From Ascaris suum (lineage: Eukaryota; Nematoda; Chromadorea; Rhabditida; Ascarididae): a stretch of 64,000 nt of DNA. A program made the position numbers and the translations under genes. The stretch covers positions 10,607,484 to 10,671,483 of the forward strand of contig CM024174.1 in assembly GCA_013433145.1 (NCBI GenBank), read 5' to 3'. The notes beneath the pieces were generated by a model. It made no database searches and was not told where the DNA came from. It saw only the letters and a program-made list of their open reading frames with translations. Below are positions 39,301-47,300 of this stretch, piece after piece (within the stretch, counting starts at the first letter, position 1; every line of letters starts with the position of its first letter).

Positions 39301-39791
39301 ATATGCGAAAATTGATGGAAAAAGCATTTAAGAGGACCAAACCGACTGAAGCCAAATGAATTACGCAGAAGCAAGGGAATGCACCACGAAAAATTTAGAG
39401 CCTTTGGGCATTAATTACAATTACAGATTGTGAACTAATCTCGTTCACATATTTCAGTAGATGATTTCGAATTAATGAAGTTTTTAAATTAATGCGCTTC
39501 CAAACAGTTCGAAAAATTGGAGGTAATGCAAGCTAGATAATGATTACACCTCGTGATCAATGGATATACGAATATTTGAAGATATCGTTTATATTTCTCT
39601 TGTAATAGAAACAATTACACTAAACAAAAGCCATACAGCAAGGAAAATAAATGCAATAATTAGAAGAAGAAAAAAATTAATATTTTTATTAAATTTAATC
39701 AACGAACCTTATGTGAAGAGAAGAACGGTATGGACCATGCGATAGTTAACAGTGGTAATTGTACGACTGCTAAACACAAAAGCAGCCGCAT
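304..39791 (-). CDS. mig-6: Papilin (MIG-6-like) extracellular matrix protein, 32 exons, 3' end off window
   Basis: Multidomain secreted matrix glycoprotein of the papilin/lacunin family. In C. elegans the family member MIG-6 acts in basement membranes in cell migration. Visible order: signal peptide, TSP1, ADAMTS-like cysteine-rich and spacer modules, six more TSP1 domains, eleven lagrin repeats with a GCCPDG core, seven Kunitz domains, acidic tail. Exon borders were chosen so that every GT/AG pair keeps phase and joins domain halves. Exons 15-29 are almost all joined in phase 1, which suggests growth by exon duplication. About 5,170 coding bases are present. Exon 25 has a one-base frame break. 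The 3' borders of exons 23 and 26 are uncertain, and the link from exon 1 across a 9.5-kb intron is inferred. The C-terminus lies left of base 1. Family assignment is secure; the exact exon set is a manual model. Confidence 0.9.
783..860 (-). CDS. mig-6: Papilin exon 31: acidic segment
   Basis: 26 codons between ATCTGCAG and GTCTGT, phase 0 at both ends, as needed after exon 30. Very acidic: [18 protein letters not shown], then QDDDYE. No domain. Assignment rests on phase, splice signals and position. Confidence 0.6.
861..2602 (-). other. mig-6: Papilin intron 30
   Basis: 1.7 kb between the last Kunitz exon and the acidic exon. A plus-strand open stretch at 1375-1743 (122 codons) shows no recognised motif. 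Nothing else seen. Confidence 0.55.
2603..2744 (-). CDS. mig-6: Papilin exon 30: C-terminal part of Kunitz domain 7
   Basis: Completes Kunitz 7: [35 protein letters not shown]. The joined domain has the Arg-Ala reactive-site pair of trypsin-type Kunitz inhibitors. Acceptor CTCTGCAG, phase 0 donor GTTAAT. Confidence 0.92.
2745..6122 (-). other. mig-6: Papilin intron 29, inside Kunitz domain 7
   Basis: A 3.4-kb intron that splits Kunitz 7 in phase 2 right after the reactive-site Arg codon begins. AT-rich with a C18 run at 4775-4792. No gene seen. Confidence 0.7.
6123..6195 (-). CDS. mig-6: Papilin exon 29: N-terminal part of Kunitz domain 7
   Basis: A 73-base exon between TTTCAG and GTATGC. 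It encodes a basic lead ([11 protein letters not shown]) and [11 protein letters not shown], that is Cys1, Cys2 and the reactive-site Arg. It was found because the Kunitz remainder in exon 30 lacks its first two cysteines. It joins exon 28 as ATG (Met) and exon 30 as AGA (Arg). Confidence 0.87.
6196..8371 (-). other. mig-6: Papilin intron 28
   Basis: 2.2 kb, AT-rich. Contains a short tandem repeat at 6485-6555 and no supported coding sequence. Confidence 0.6.
6485..6555. repeat. 26-bp tandem repeat, about 2.5 copies
   Basis: The unit AAAATAACTTGTAAAATTG with its TACTAG end recurs with few changes; the third copy is shortened. Confidence 0.7.
8372..8545 (-). CDS. mig-6: Papilin exon 28: Kunitz domain 6
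   Basis: [42 protein letters not shown]. Reactive-site residue Ser. Acceptor CTGTTCAG and a perfect GTGAGT donor in phase 1. Confidence 0.92.
9590..9793 (-). CDS. mig-6: Papilin exon 27: Kunitz domain 5
   Basis: Gln-rich lead, then [42 protein letters not shown]. The reactive-site residue is Asp, which is not compatible with trypsin inhibition. Acceptor TTTTTAG; donor GTTGGT in phase 1. Confidence 0.9.
9794..12125 (-). other. mig-6: Papilin intron 26
   Basis: 2.3 kb between Kunitz 4 and 5. I looked for further Kunitz signatures (YGGC-G, N-NF/RF) and found none. The open stretch at 11691-11945 on the plus strand is not recognisable. Confidence 0.5.
12126..12398 (-). CDS. mig-6: Papilin exon 26: Kunitz domain 4
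   Basis: Acceptor ATTTTAG|CA restores phase 1. [48 protein letters not shown], then a linker. Reactive-site pair Gln-Gly. The 3' border is uncertain; T|GTCTTG at 12126 and G|GTCGGG at 12183 both keep phase 1. Confidence 0.85.
12850..13004 (-). pseudogene. mig-6: Papilin exon 25: Pro-rich linker with a one-base frame break
   Basis: Acceptor TTTTAG and donor C|GTAAGT are both good and fit the phase-1 pattern. The frame reads [15 protein letters not shown], then meets a stop; from the CCC run (plus-strand GGG at 12958-12960) the next frame reads [20 protein letters not shown] and on to the donor. A single missing base in the run explains both halves. This is either an assembly homopolymer error or a real frameshift that would remove Kunitz 4-7. 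Confidence 0.72.
14096..14290 (-). CDS. mig-6: Papilin exon 24: Kunitz domain 3
   Basis: [48 protein letters not shown]. Standard spacing; reactive-site residue Ala, which is closer to elastase-type than trypsin-type specificity. Acceptor CTTTTAG, donor GTGAGA. Confidence 0.92.
14963..15292 (-). CDS. mig-6: Papilin exon 23: Kunitz domain 2 and Pro/Gln linker
   Basis: Kunitz fold with [23 protein letters not shown] and EECQTFC. Ten residues separate Cys1 and Cys2, two more than normal, and the reactive-site residue is Thr. A Pro/Gln/His-rich linker follows. The 3' border is uncertain: C|GTCAGT keeps phase 1, while a later T|GTTCAG would create a stop at the join. Confidence 0.82.
15723..15905 (-). 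CDS. mig-6: Papilin exon 22: Kunitz domain 1
   Basis: Six-cysteine Kunitz fold: [45 protein letters not shown]. Spacing between Cys1 and Cys2 is nine residues, one more than usual, and the reactive site is His-Pro, so protease inhibition is unlikely. Phase 1 in and out. Confidence 0.92.
16509..16624 (-). CDS. mig-6: Papilin exon 21: lagrin repeat 11 and hinge to Kunitz block
   Basis: Core [14 protein letters not shown] and closing GC, then the hydrophobic hinge [16 protein letters not shown]. The donor T|GTTAGA lies inside an in-frame TGT TAG: if spliced, the protein goes on into Kunitz 1; if not, it ends three residues after Asp-Lys. Confidence 0.88.
17525..17624 (-). CDS. mig-6: Papilin exon 20: lagrin repeat 10 and start of 11
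   Basis: Core [16 protein letters not shown], then CRYAK opening repeat 11. Ends in phase 2 at GTAAGC, so repeat 11 is split between exons. Confidence 0.9.
17863..18018 (-). CDS. mig-6: Papilin exon 19: lagrin repeats 8 and 9
   Basis: Cores [16 protein letters not shown] and [16 protein letters not shown]. Same phase-1 two-repeat structure as exon 18. Acceptor TTGTAG, donor GTAACA. Confidence 0.9.
18281..18341. repeat. (AT)n microsatellite
   Basis: About 30 uninterrupted AT dinucleotides within papilin intron 18. Confidence 0.97.
18653..18823 (-). CDS. mig-6: Papilin exon 18: lagrin repeats 6 and 7
   Basis: Cores [15 protein letters not shown] and [15 protein letters not shown]. The exon starts on the split Gly codon before the closing cysteine of repeat 5 and ends on the same Gly of repeat 7, so the exon is a movable two-repeat unit in phase 1. 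Acceptor TTTTGAG. Confidence 0.9.
19364..19519 (-). CDS. mig-6: Papilin exon 17: lagrin repeats 4 and 5
   Basis: Cores ANGCCPDE and LYGCCKDR. Repeat 4 has Asn where the others have an aromatic, and repeat 5 has Lys in place of Pro/Ala. The closing cysteine of repeat 5 is in the next exon. Phase 1 in and out. Confidence 0.88.
20174..20394 (-). CDS. mig-6: Papilin exon 16: linker and lagrin repeat 3
   Basis: A long Glu/Thr/Val-rich linker with two stray cysteines, then repeat 3 ([16 protein letters not shown], closing KGC). The linker has several NxT sites that could carry N-glycans. Acceptor TTTTCAG, phase 1 donor GTGTAT. Confidence 0.88.
20860..21064 (-). CDS. mig-6: Papilin exon 15: lagrin repeats 1 and 2
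   Basis: Two papilin/lagrin repeats of about 24 residues, with cores SEFGCCPD and SEFGCCADN, each ending in GC. An acidic/basic linker ([11 protein letters not shown]) follows. Acceptor ATTTTTAG; phase 2 donor GTAAAT. Confidence 0.9.
21778..21905 (-). CDS. mig-6: Papilin exon 14: end of TSP1-7
   Basis: Completes the domain as [13 protein letters not shown] and ends in CNTHACP. I chose the donor CCAA|GTTCGT because it is in phase 1 and joins to the first lagrin cysteine as ACPTCEDSEFG; the open frame continues a little beyond. Confidence 0.85.
22434..22552 (-). CDS. mig-6: Papilin exon 13: end of TSP1-6 and start of TSP1-7
   Basis: Starts VVDESHC after TTTAAAG, closes TSP1-6 (MNCTNEEKC), and opens TSP1-7 with [10 protein letters not shown]. 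Ends in phase 2 at GTAAGT. Confidence 0.88.
22830..22943 (-). CDS. mig-6: Papilin exon 12: first half of TSP1-6
   Basis: Acceptor TTTTGCAG. Encodes [20 protein letters not shown] and RRVVC, the first half of TSP1-6, with Glu in place of the O-fucosylated Ser/Thr. Phase 0 at both ends. Confidence 0.9.
23379..23519 (-). CDS. mig-6: Papilin exon 11: divergent TSP1-5
   Basis: Acceptor TTTTACAG, donor CCA|GTGAGG, phase 0 at both ends, 47 codons. Encodes [17 protein letters not shown] and LYPLEKCL, a divergent TSP1 lacking the usual CG-G pattern; the closing cysteine is in RSCATPP. It was found because the flanking exons left TSP1-5 incomplete. Confidence 0.88.
24028..24250 (-). CDS. mig-6: Papilin exon 10: TSP1-4 and start of TSP1-5
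   Basis: Starts after ACTTTAG. Completes SCNRFSCPEW, then carries TSP1-4 ([20 protein letters not shown], closing SCNLGPCEG). In TSP1-4 the residue before the second cysteine is Lys, so the O-fucosylation consensus is lost. It ends with STSDWNL, the opening of TSP1-5, in phase 0. Confidence 0.9.
24251..25771 (-). other. mig-6: Papilin intron 9
   Basis: 1.5 kb, AT-rich, with a two-copy 33-bp repeat at 24946-25012. The TSP1 domains on either side join without a gap, so no missing exon is expected. Confidence 0.65.
24946..25012. repeat. 33-bp tandem duplication
   Basis: Two adjacent copies that begin AGAGCAGAAAT and end TTTCATGTT, differing at a few central bases. Confidence 0.75.
25772..25936 (-). 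CDS. mig-6: Papilin exon 9: TSP1-3
   Basis: Acceptor CTTCAG. Encodes [20 protein letters not shown] and then the closing RQSCNR, a full TSP1 domain with O-fucosylation consensus. Ends in phase 2 at GTTCAT. Confidence 0.9.
26210..26342 (-). CDS. mig-6: Papilin exon 8: second half of TSP1-2
   Basis: Continues TSP1-2 as VQTRTPFC and runs to [11 protein letters not shown], the closing cysteines. The acceptor is TTGTTGAG, giving phase continuity with exon 7. Ends in phase 2 at GTTAGT. Confidence 0.88.
26777..26879 (-). CDS. mig-6: Papilin exon 7: end of spacer and first half of TSP1-2
   Basis: Starts after TTTCAG. Encodes IKYEFSVPL, the end of the spacer, then [13 protein letters not shown], the start of TSP1-2 with an intact O-fucosylation motif. 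Phase 1 donor GTTAAT. Confidence 0.9.
27301..27503 (-). CDS. mig-6: Papilin exon 6: ADAMTS spacer
   Basis: Acceptor ATTTCAG. Encodes [11 protein letters not shown] and GGTIFEYD, then [13 protein letters not shown], the conserved beta-rich spacer core (YYLNG ... G..F.Y ... GP..E.L.I). Ends in phase 0 at GTGAAT. Confidence 0.9.
28103..28276 (-). CDS. mig-6: Papilin exon 5: CGVCGGDG segment and start of spacer
   Basis: Contains [12 protein letters not shown], the end of the cysteine-rich module, then the start of the spacer with [17 protein letters not shown], as in ADAMTS family spacers. The acceptor is a weak GTTAAG; it was chosen because the stronger upstream TACAG leads to an in-frame stop. 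Confidence 0.85.
28826..28919 (-). CDS. mig-6: Papilin exon 4: cysteine-rich module continued
   Basis: Reads VIDGTTC, then [13 protein letters not shown], the conserved 'DGTPC...VCV.G.C..VGCD' stretch of the ADAMTS-type cysteine-rich module. Phase 0 in, phase 1 out at a GTAATT donor. Confidence 0.9.
29340..29556 (-). CDS. mig-6: Papilin exon 3: end of TSP1-1 and cysteine-rich module
   Basis: Acceptor TTTTTCAG. Encodes the SVRYVSCN end of TSP1-1 and then the papilin-cassette cysteine-rich module, with FRAEQC, YKWLPY and KCELTCKPD followed by NFYYKWADK, all hallmarks shared with ADAMTS-like proteins and vertebrate papilin. Ends in phase 0 at a GTGAGT donor. Confidence 0.92.
29999..30219 (-). 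CDS. mig-6: Papilin exon 2: N-terminal segment and TSP1 domain 1
   Basis: Starts after TTTACAG. The first residues, [10 protein letters not shown], lead to RVKRQ, a furin-like processing motif. The TSP1 domain follows, with WGPW (a C-mannosylation type motif) and CSRTCGGG (O-fucosylation consensus CSxTCG). It ends in phase 2 inside an AA|GTTGGT donor, so the domain continues as CNGECSGPS in exon 3. Confidence 0.9.
33373..33533 (-). other. Unassigned GC-richer open segment in papilin intron 1
   Basis: About 50 open codons on the minus strand, clearly richer in GC than the surrounding DNA, ending at a possible donor CAG|GTACTT in phase 0. The product is rich in Gly, Pro, His and Ser. I recognise no domain and found no phase-compatible acceptor that would place it inside papilin. 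It may be an alternative exon, part of another transcript, or chance. Confidence 0.2.
37051..37147. repeat. Three-copy tandem repeat of 32-33 bp
   Basis: Units beginning ATTACTGGATGATATAGAG and followed by an A/T run occur three times in a row with minor changes. It lies in papilin intron 1. Confidence 0.75.
39708..39791 (-). CDS. mig-6: Papilin exon 1: signal peptide
   Basis: Opens with ATG and encodes 28 residues beginning [20 protein letters not shown]: a basic residue, a leucine-rich core and a small residue near position 18, a typical secretion signal. It ends in phase 0 at AAG|GTTCGT, matching the phase-0 start of the first TSP1 exon at 30219. No other candidate upstream combines an ATG, a full hydrophobic core and this phase. 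The 9.5-kb intron makes the link inferred. Confidence 0.6.
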
Positions 39792-39811
39792 TTTTTTTGG
39801 TGTCGTTAACC

Positions 39812-39820
39812 CTGAAATAG
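39812..39820 (-). promoter_or_regulatory. Probable spliced-leader trans-splice acceptor
   Basis: On the minus strand CTATTTCAG stands 20 bases before the start codon of the signal-peptide exon, with no upstream coding exon needed. In nematodes such a site usually receives a spliced leader. The mature message would begin at 39811 with a 20-base 5' UTR. The leader itself cannot be seen in genomic DNA. Confidence 0.5.
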
Positions 39821-41438
39821 TTTTTATTTTTAATATTATTAAAATATTTGGTCATTTGAAGAAAAAGAAAAAGCTATTCGATAAACGTTGATAAACTTTC
39901 GACTGCACAAATGTATCACAGTGTGCCAGACACTAGAACATCTGACGTTGTAAAAAATCTCCAAATGAAGAAATATTTATATATAGACAAAAGCAGAACT
40001 TTTTTTTTCAAACACACTGAATAAAAAAATACTCAAATGAACGAATATATTCGCAGCAATTGTTGATTGATTAAGCACAAGAAAAAGAAATGAAAATTAC
40101 AATTGTGTAAATCGAAGAATCTAAGCACGTCGATTAAACGCTGGTGAACCGAAATAGCATCCTATATTCGTGTGATATTTCAGACTACTCAATTCTATTA
40201 TTTTAATGAAAAAAAAAAGAGTTTATAAATAGCAGAAGTGATTCTCAATCGCATCATCTTATGAAAGTCAGCTCATACTTTATTTATTTATTCCTAAATT
40301 TCTTTATGTGACCATAATACTTGGTTTATTAATCATGGCTTATTATACTTGGCTTATTACTCATTGCCTATTACACTTGTCTCATTAAATATGAAATGAT
40401 GCTCAATATCGATAACGATAAATACGATCGAAAGTGCCAAAATATCTCAACATTAGAATTTATTAACGCAGCTAGTTTTGGAAAATATGCAAACGAAGAA
40501 ATGAAGAAATCTTCATGTATCGAAATCGTTTCATAACGTATAAGACGAGCAAAATAATACAAAAAAAAACAATGCAATACCGATATGTTATATCTCTTTT
40601 GTTTTATTTTTTTTTTCCCATATTAACAGAGTAATAATTTCAAGAAGAAATTTGAAACGATCGAATAAAGAAATGTTCTTTAATGAAGAAGGAATAGAAT
40701 TTAGAGGAAATATAATGTTAAATAAACAATAGCATAAAATATATCAATAATTTAGTACGACGCGCCGTGGGTCAATTCGATCGTTAAACAACTATGAGTG
40801 CATAACGATACATTAGGAAGAGTAGCAAAGCGGCATCCAATATAACTAGCTTGTTGAGTGCAACAATATTACCCATTGCCTACACTTCTGCTTTCCTCTT
40901 ATCACTTTTTTATGATTCGTCAACTTTGAAAAAAAAAAAAACGTTTCGAAAACCGAATAGAAATGAATATTCATACAATCTCTGCAATATTTGAGTAAAT
41001 TTTCAAAAATTTTTGCCATATTCAGTCATTATTAATAGTGGAAAAAAGGCTAAAAAATAAAGTTAAACCAAGCATTTAGAGAACGCAAAGGCGTATTAGG
41101 AATGTTAGATGGATATGTGCCTTCAGCAGATCTCTATAATAAGATATATCAGCATTCAAAATATGTGAACTTATCCTCTCAATAGATCTATTGCTTAATC
41201 TTTTGACGATGCGAATATCTAATTGAAATTCTTTGCCTAATTGCATTCAATTGGATATAGAAATTGTTTCATGGAATTTATAATAAATTAGATGACAATA
41301 ACTGAGAGAAGGAAGATTAAGGGGAGTGCAACTGAATACAAGAAATTAGCATTTGGCTGCTTTATACCTATAACGTTTCATCGTGAAATTTTTATGATTG
41401 GGGAGCTGCAACTACCGAACAAATAGGCAAATAGACAC

Positions 41439-41459
41439 ATATATATATATATATATATA
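41439..41459. repeat. Short (AT)n microsatellite
   Basis: About ten AT dinucleotides in a row. Confidence 0.95.
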
Positions 41460-42020
41460 CATGTAACTGTAACTTTGCGAGTAACTGAAGCGTTTCACCA
41501 AGGAATACTCGAAAGTACCCACAAAATGAGGAAGGATATTTCTTGCCCACATATAAGACTATTTTAATAGCGTTAATTTTTAATTGCGCTTCACTATATG
41601 AGATAACATAACGACTCATATCAAAGAAGCCTTCATATAGAAAGTTATATTGATGTCAACAGCATTATTACTGTAAAGTGAAGTAATAAGCCATACATAC
41701 TGAATATTTACCGAAAAAGCCACTAGACAAATCTGTAACGTTTCTTGAAACTCTTCTTCCGCCTTAGAACAAGTGGAAAAGCGTGCCGACAATGATGGCA
41801 CAATAGGCGTATGTCACTCGATTGCTCAAATAGGTGAAAATAATATCCAGATGTGCGTAACAATGCGCCTTTCCCCACTAAATGAACCTGGTTAATCTCG
41901 AGATCACTAATATTATAATTTGCCTCCAATGTAAATAGTGTCCCTCATACAAAATTTTAACGTTCTGTGATTGACGACTTGAACGAATCTATTAGACCGG
42001 CACAGACACAAAAAACCTAA

Positions 42021-42053
42021 AAGAGAGAGAGAGAGAGGAAGGGAGAGAGAGAG
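42021..42053. repeat. (GA)n microsatellite
   Basis: Two GA runs interrupted by GGAAGG. Confidence 0.9.
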
Positions 42054-44273
42054 TTATTATAGCCGAGTATATTGAAGAGTTGTCAAATGTTGCAAAAGAA
42101 GAAGGTTTGCTCGCTTCGATTGCCACATCTAACTAAACAGATGCCATAATACGAATCTTCTTGATGAAAAATTTGTTATACGAGAAAAACAATTTGAAGT
42201 TTCCGCTCCTTTTCAACTCGTCGCCAAGTTATTTTATTTTTGCGCTTTAAAAAAAAAAAGATTATTTTATAAGATTTCAATTAGATCGCACAATTATCCA
42301 ATTATATCGTAAAATTATCTTTTATTACAAATTTATATCGTTTATTGCTTCATATACCCAAAAAAAAATGTGCATTCAGAACGTATGCATATGCAATAAA
42401 AGACGTTGAAAATCTCTTCCTTATTATATCACTTACCGTTGCGATATGAATTTTTTTTTCCCGAAATTCACTCGATTGTGCTGAAAATTATTTTAATTGT
42501 ATAAAAATTGATGAGTTACTCGAGTAATGAGATGATCTCTACTTCGAAAACTTTGTTTTGCTTATATGATGCGAAAATTAACTGTAAAAGTCTATAGGAA
42601 TTTACTATAGCATTTTTTCTATTTAAGAAAAGAAACAACACATATCATAAATTGATGAGACGAACGAATGATAGCATATGTCATTATTCTCTTCTTGAGA
42701 AAAATTTTAATGGCTATTTTTGAATATATCCGACGTATGTTTGCTGGGAATATCTCCTGTTCGTTTCTGTGAAATTCAACCAGAACTATTGCATTTGCAT
42801 ATACAATTGTACATAGTAGATACGAAGATATTGGAGAGCGTTTTTGCAAAAAAAAAGGTACAACTTGTCAAAATCTGCATTGAATTTTTACCAAAATTTG
42901 TGTTGAATAAATAATTATTCAAGTAGTTGTGATATTTACTATAATTTCAAGTAGATAATAATTGAATAAGAGATATTATTGCTCAGCTTTCCAAACATCA
43001 TCTTTCAAGTAAAAAGTTCTCAAATTTAGTAATTACTCAACATTGATATACCTTCAAATATGAAAACTACCTTAACTTATTTATTACCTGTGATGTCACA
43101 TTTAATATTAGTAACTGTCAATGTTAGCGTATACACCTACTACTTGATACCTGCGCTAAACTTGTTATACGTGCAATCATCATTTCCACAACGGTGAGTT
43201 TTTACGATAGATTGTTGTTTTAGTTGAGTAAATTCATTAACCACTGCGAATTGCCTCTGCATTGATAGACTTCGCTCAATAATGAAAATTAAATTTCTAT
43301 TTTTGTGAATTTTTAATTCAACCATCAATGAACTCAAAAAATATTTTTAGAGTGAACTAATTCGTATTATGTGAGATCTAAGGTCTCATGAAAAAACCCT
43401 ATGGTATAATATGTTTTATGCCCGTAAAAAAATTCGTAATACGCTATGCCCTTGTCATAAAATCATGTTATATTATCTAGTACCGCATTATAGTATAACA
43501 ATGCGGAATGTGATATAGTTTAACGGATATGAAAGTACAACTGCTTCAGGATGAATAAGGAGCCGTTCGGGATCATATTTTGAAACTAGTGTGACTTAGA
43601 AAACAACAGGTCTAGATGTGGCAATGATCGGAAGTATGCTAGCATTAATTGATGACAGAAGTATTGAATTATACTCAAACGCATTCACTGGAAAAAATTT
43701 TCATATCTGAAGTAGATTGTTGTTAGAAATCTATAATAACAAAAAAAAAACCGCATCGATAAATAAAAACATCACAACAATATACACTAAATTATTACAA
43801 ATTTCTATACTATTACAAGAATTAAAAATCATTATAAGTAATTAAAAGTAATTAAATCAACAATTGAAATTAGAGAGAAAATGAATAGATGAAATTTTAA
43901 TGTTAGACAACTTGTTGAAATATTTACCTCTACAAATTAACTAATTAACACTAATCAGTGTTGTAAATTACTAAAAAAAAAATTATAATATATGCGAAAT
44001 GATGCGCTTATATTTTAAACGAATTGATCGCTCGTAAAAGGCTTTTAAAGATTCGTTTTTTCGAAATTCGAACGATTGCAAAATATATGCAAATTTTTAA
44101 GCGATTGCAAATTTTGATAACTTTATTTTATGAATGTGATGAATTTAATCACAAAATTTCGTGCAGCAGATATATTTTCTGGGATATCTCTCTTCTTCGA
44201 TTACCTCACATTTTATATACGAGAAAATTTCAGAACTCTAGACTTACTTACTAAGTATCAAGATGAAACTATC

Positions 44274-44373
<100 letters not shown>

Positions 44374-47300
44374 TTAGACAGACACGTTTCCGAAACAACG
44401 AGCAGTGTAAATGTTGTAAGAACAGGTGGAAAAAAAACGTGAACAGTGGACGAAAAACGTCTTTCATAAGTCGCTCAACTGTTTCTCTCATAGTTTCCGG
44501 TAGCTTTCATATTTTGTCAACAAGATTTTCGGTTTATATGAATGTTGTTTTCAGTATCTGTTTGCAGCTTTACGTTCTGAAGTTGTTCCATTGCCAATTC
44601 TTCCGTCTTTGCTTGCTGATTCATTGTTGTTTACACTTTATTAGTGCAAAGTTTTTCGTGTATTATAAATGATAGCCATTTCGACAGACAGCTGTTCTCT
44701 GATCTTAACCACCTTTCCGAAAAGAATGGCAAAAAAAACTGAGGGAAATAATATCCCTAAAATCTGTTCTCGTCGATTCCACCTGACATCTAATCGAGAA
44801 GTGGTCAACGTGCGTTTGTTGGCCGATGCCGCAATGACAAATAAGTGACCATTGCAGCGTGGAATATCGTCGTTAGATGCATACAGCTGATAGCGACGCA
44901 TATAATTATACGGTTATTGAGAGATAACGGATATTATTAGCACTACTGTGCTATTTGAATATTTATGCGATCATAAAGTTACAATGTTGCTGCATGGGAC
45001 TGCAACCTCCTCCTTCCCCCCCCCCCGCCCGCCTCCCTCCATAAATGAATACAGAAGTTGTCTAGCCACGATATGCTTGAAAATATCTAGAAGAATAAAA
45101 TTTTGCTAGGTAATCCACAACACTAACAGGATTCTATTTACGATTTGATCCATTAGGCAGCAAGGGCGCATGCGACACCAACATTTAAGCAGCTAGACGT
45201 TATCCATATTCCAAGACATTCCTATATTCACAGAAACCATGAAATTCATTCTATCGTTTCAGTGATCAAAGAATTTAATGAAATGTGCACTTTCTTCTGC
45301 AAATTCGTAATATTCCTATCCATGAATATATCTAAGATTTCGTTTTTTTTAATATCGGAAATCATAGTGTTAACTCATATAGTTTTGTATGTTTTTTTTT
45401 CCATTCGTGCACTTTAAAATAAACAAATAAATAATTTGAGATCGGATTTCGCTAACAGCAAATCCAAAGGTAATGAGTTCCATGAACCTATATTCCCTTA
45501 ATCTGTATCCTCTTAGGCGTCTTTCAATTGAAAGAATTGTTGGAATTCGAAATTTCCAAATTGTCCGAATTTAGCTTTTTTCTTAGTGTTTTTGGAACAC
45601 CACTGAAAGACGAATTATGGAAATGCTTTATTTAGAGAATATTTACTGAATAGGCTCTTCGCCGTGTCCATCTTTCCTTTTTGAATTTATTGGTGATATT
45701 GGTTGAAACGGAAAAACATTCGGCTACAAACGATCATAATAAATTCTGGTTGAAATTCTGTTGAATATATAAAAAGGATTCAATTAAAACTATTTTATAA
45801 AAAACTGCAAACTTCAAAATAAGTGGTAAATTTTTACCTCAAGAATAATACGGTGGAAACGAGGAAGAAAAAGTTCCGAATGGCACTCTCAAGGTGGGAA
45901 GAGAGTGCAGCAAATATGCCGTTCTTAAGACATGAGGTATTAAGGCGATTAACGTAACGCAAACAATGACCCCCATTGTGAAAACACACATCGCGCAACG
46001 CTACGTTGAGAGGCGTTTATAACGCATAAACTAAGCTCAAGTAGGGGTACTGTTTCAGGGAATACGATAGCACCTGATAATTTGCTGTGAATGGAAAAAA
46101 AAATTTGTCTGAAATTTCTACCGCTATTTAAAAATTTTCGATGAATTTCTTCGGTGTTTGCCCGAATTGCTGTGATCATTAGTGACATGATTGGTTGAAA
46201 GGACTAACGGTATCAAATAGGTTGAAAGGAATCAAAAGTTTGCTTTTTTGCAAGAAAAAAAAAAGAATCTAAACACTACATATAGTTGCTTTTTTTAACG
46301 ATTACAAATAATCCAATCTATACGATGGATTCTAATTGAGAGATACAATTTCCGCCTATACTGACGATTATTTCCTCTAGCGGAAAGCCTGTGAATTCTC
46401 AAGGCGCTTTAGAAAATGAAATTCGACAATTGTTTTTATCCGTTTTTACTAGTTATTATGCAATAATTTTTACTAAGTATATCTTCTTATAGCAATTTTT
46501 GAAAAGCACTAAATAGATTTCTTCTCTTATTTTCATTACGCTAATCGGTCATATTCGCTTATAAACTTAGGGGCATCGTTAGGATGTTAAGTTTTCATTG
46601 AAAATTTTCTTCTCAGAAATTTTCTTAAAAGAAAATATTGCAAATATTGATTGAATGTGACAAATATCATATTGAGTAGCGGTAAGAATTATTTGTAGAA
46701 CTTTCTAGAAGTATCGATATTTCGCTACAATTGGAGGAAAAAATAACTCTTTTTTTTTTCTTCTCATAAAAATGACGCAGTTTAAACGGAGAAAATTGAC
46801 AAAACAATCGACAAATTTCATCGTTAAAACACTTTCAAAACCAATTTTGTAAAAGGAATCTCTGATTAATGTTCGAGTTCGATAATCTTTTGAATAAAAA
46901 ATGGTTTACCGGAATAAAGTTAATATCGAGTAACTATTATAATTTATGGATAATGATATGCTCGAATAATTATAAAAATATTTACTATACTTAAAACATT
47001 ATGGTCGCATGAAACATTGAATAACTGGCATAAGAATTACTTAGTACTGCCTATCTTTGAGGAACAGCATCAACTACACAACGCTCCACTTAATTGTAGA
47101 ACGACTACTTAGTAGGGTGTGGTAAATATATGTGCAATGTTTAATATGCTTGAATAAGCATATAACGGAGTAGCACAAAGTGTTGGAGAATTCAGCGAAA
47201 GTGGCGCCTAAGATAAGCAAAAAGTATGGCTGGACATTTGCAGGTATGGGGGGAAGTGATAAGGATGCGGCAGGAAGAGAGGCAATGCGGGCACGAAGCG

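Larger units (their letters stand above)
30220..39707 (-). other. mig-6: Papilin intron 1 (about 9.5 kb)
   Basis: Between the signal-peptide exon and the first TSP1 exon. It is AT-rich, with a short three-copy tandem repeat at 37051-37147 and one GC-richer open stretch at 33373-33533 that I cannot assign. No other coding segment is supported. Confidence 0.5.

Noticed and set aside
44779..44901. Coding-like minus-strand stretch beginning MRRYQLYASNDDIPRC with a possible CAG|GTGGAA donor.
   Set aside because: No second exon or homologous motif could be found; too short to support alone.
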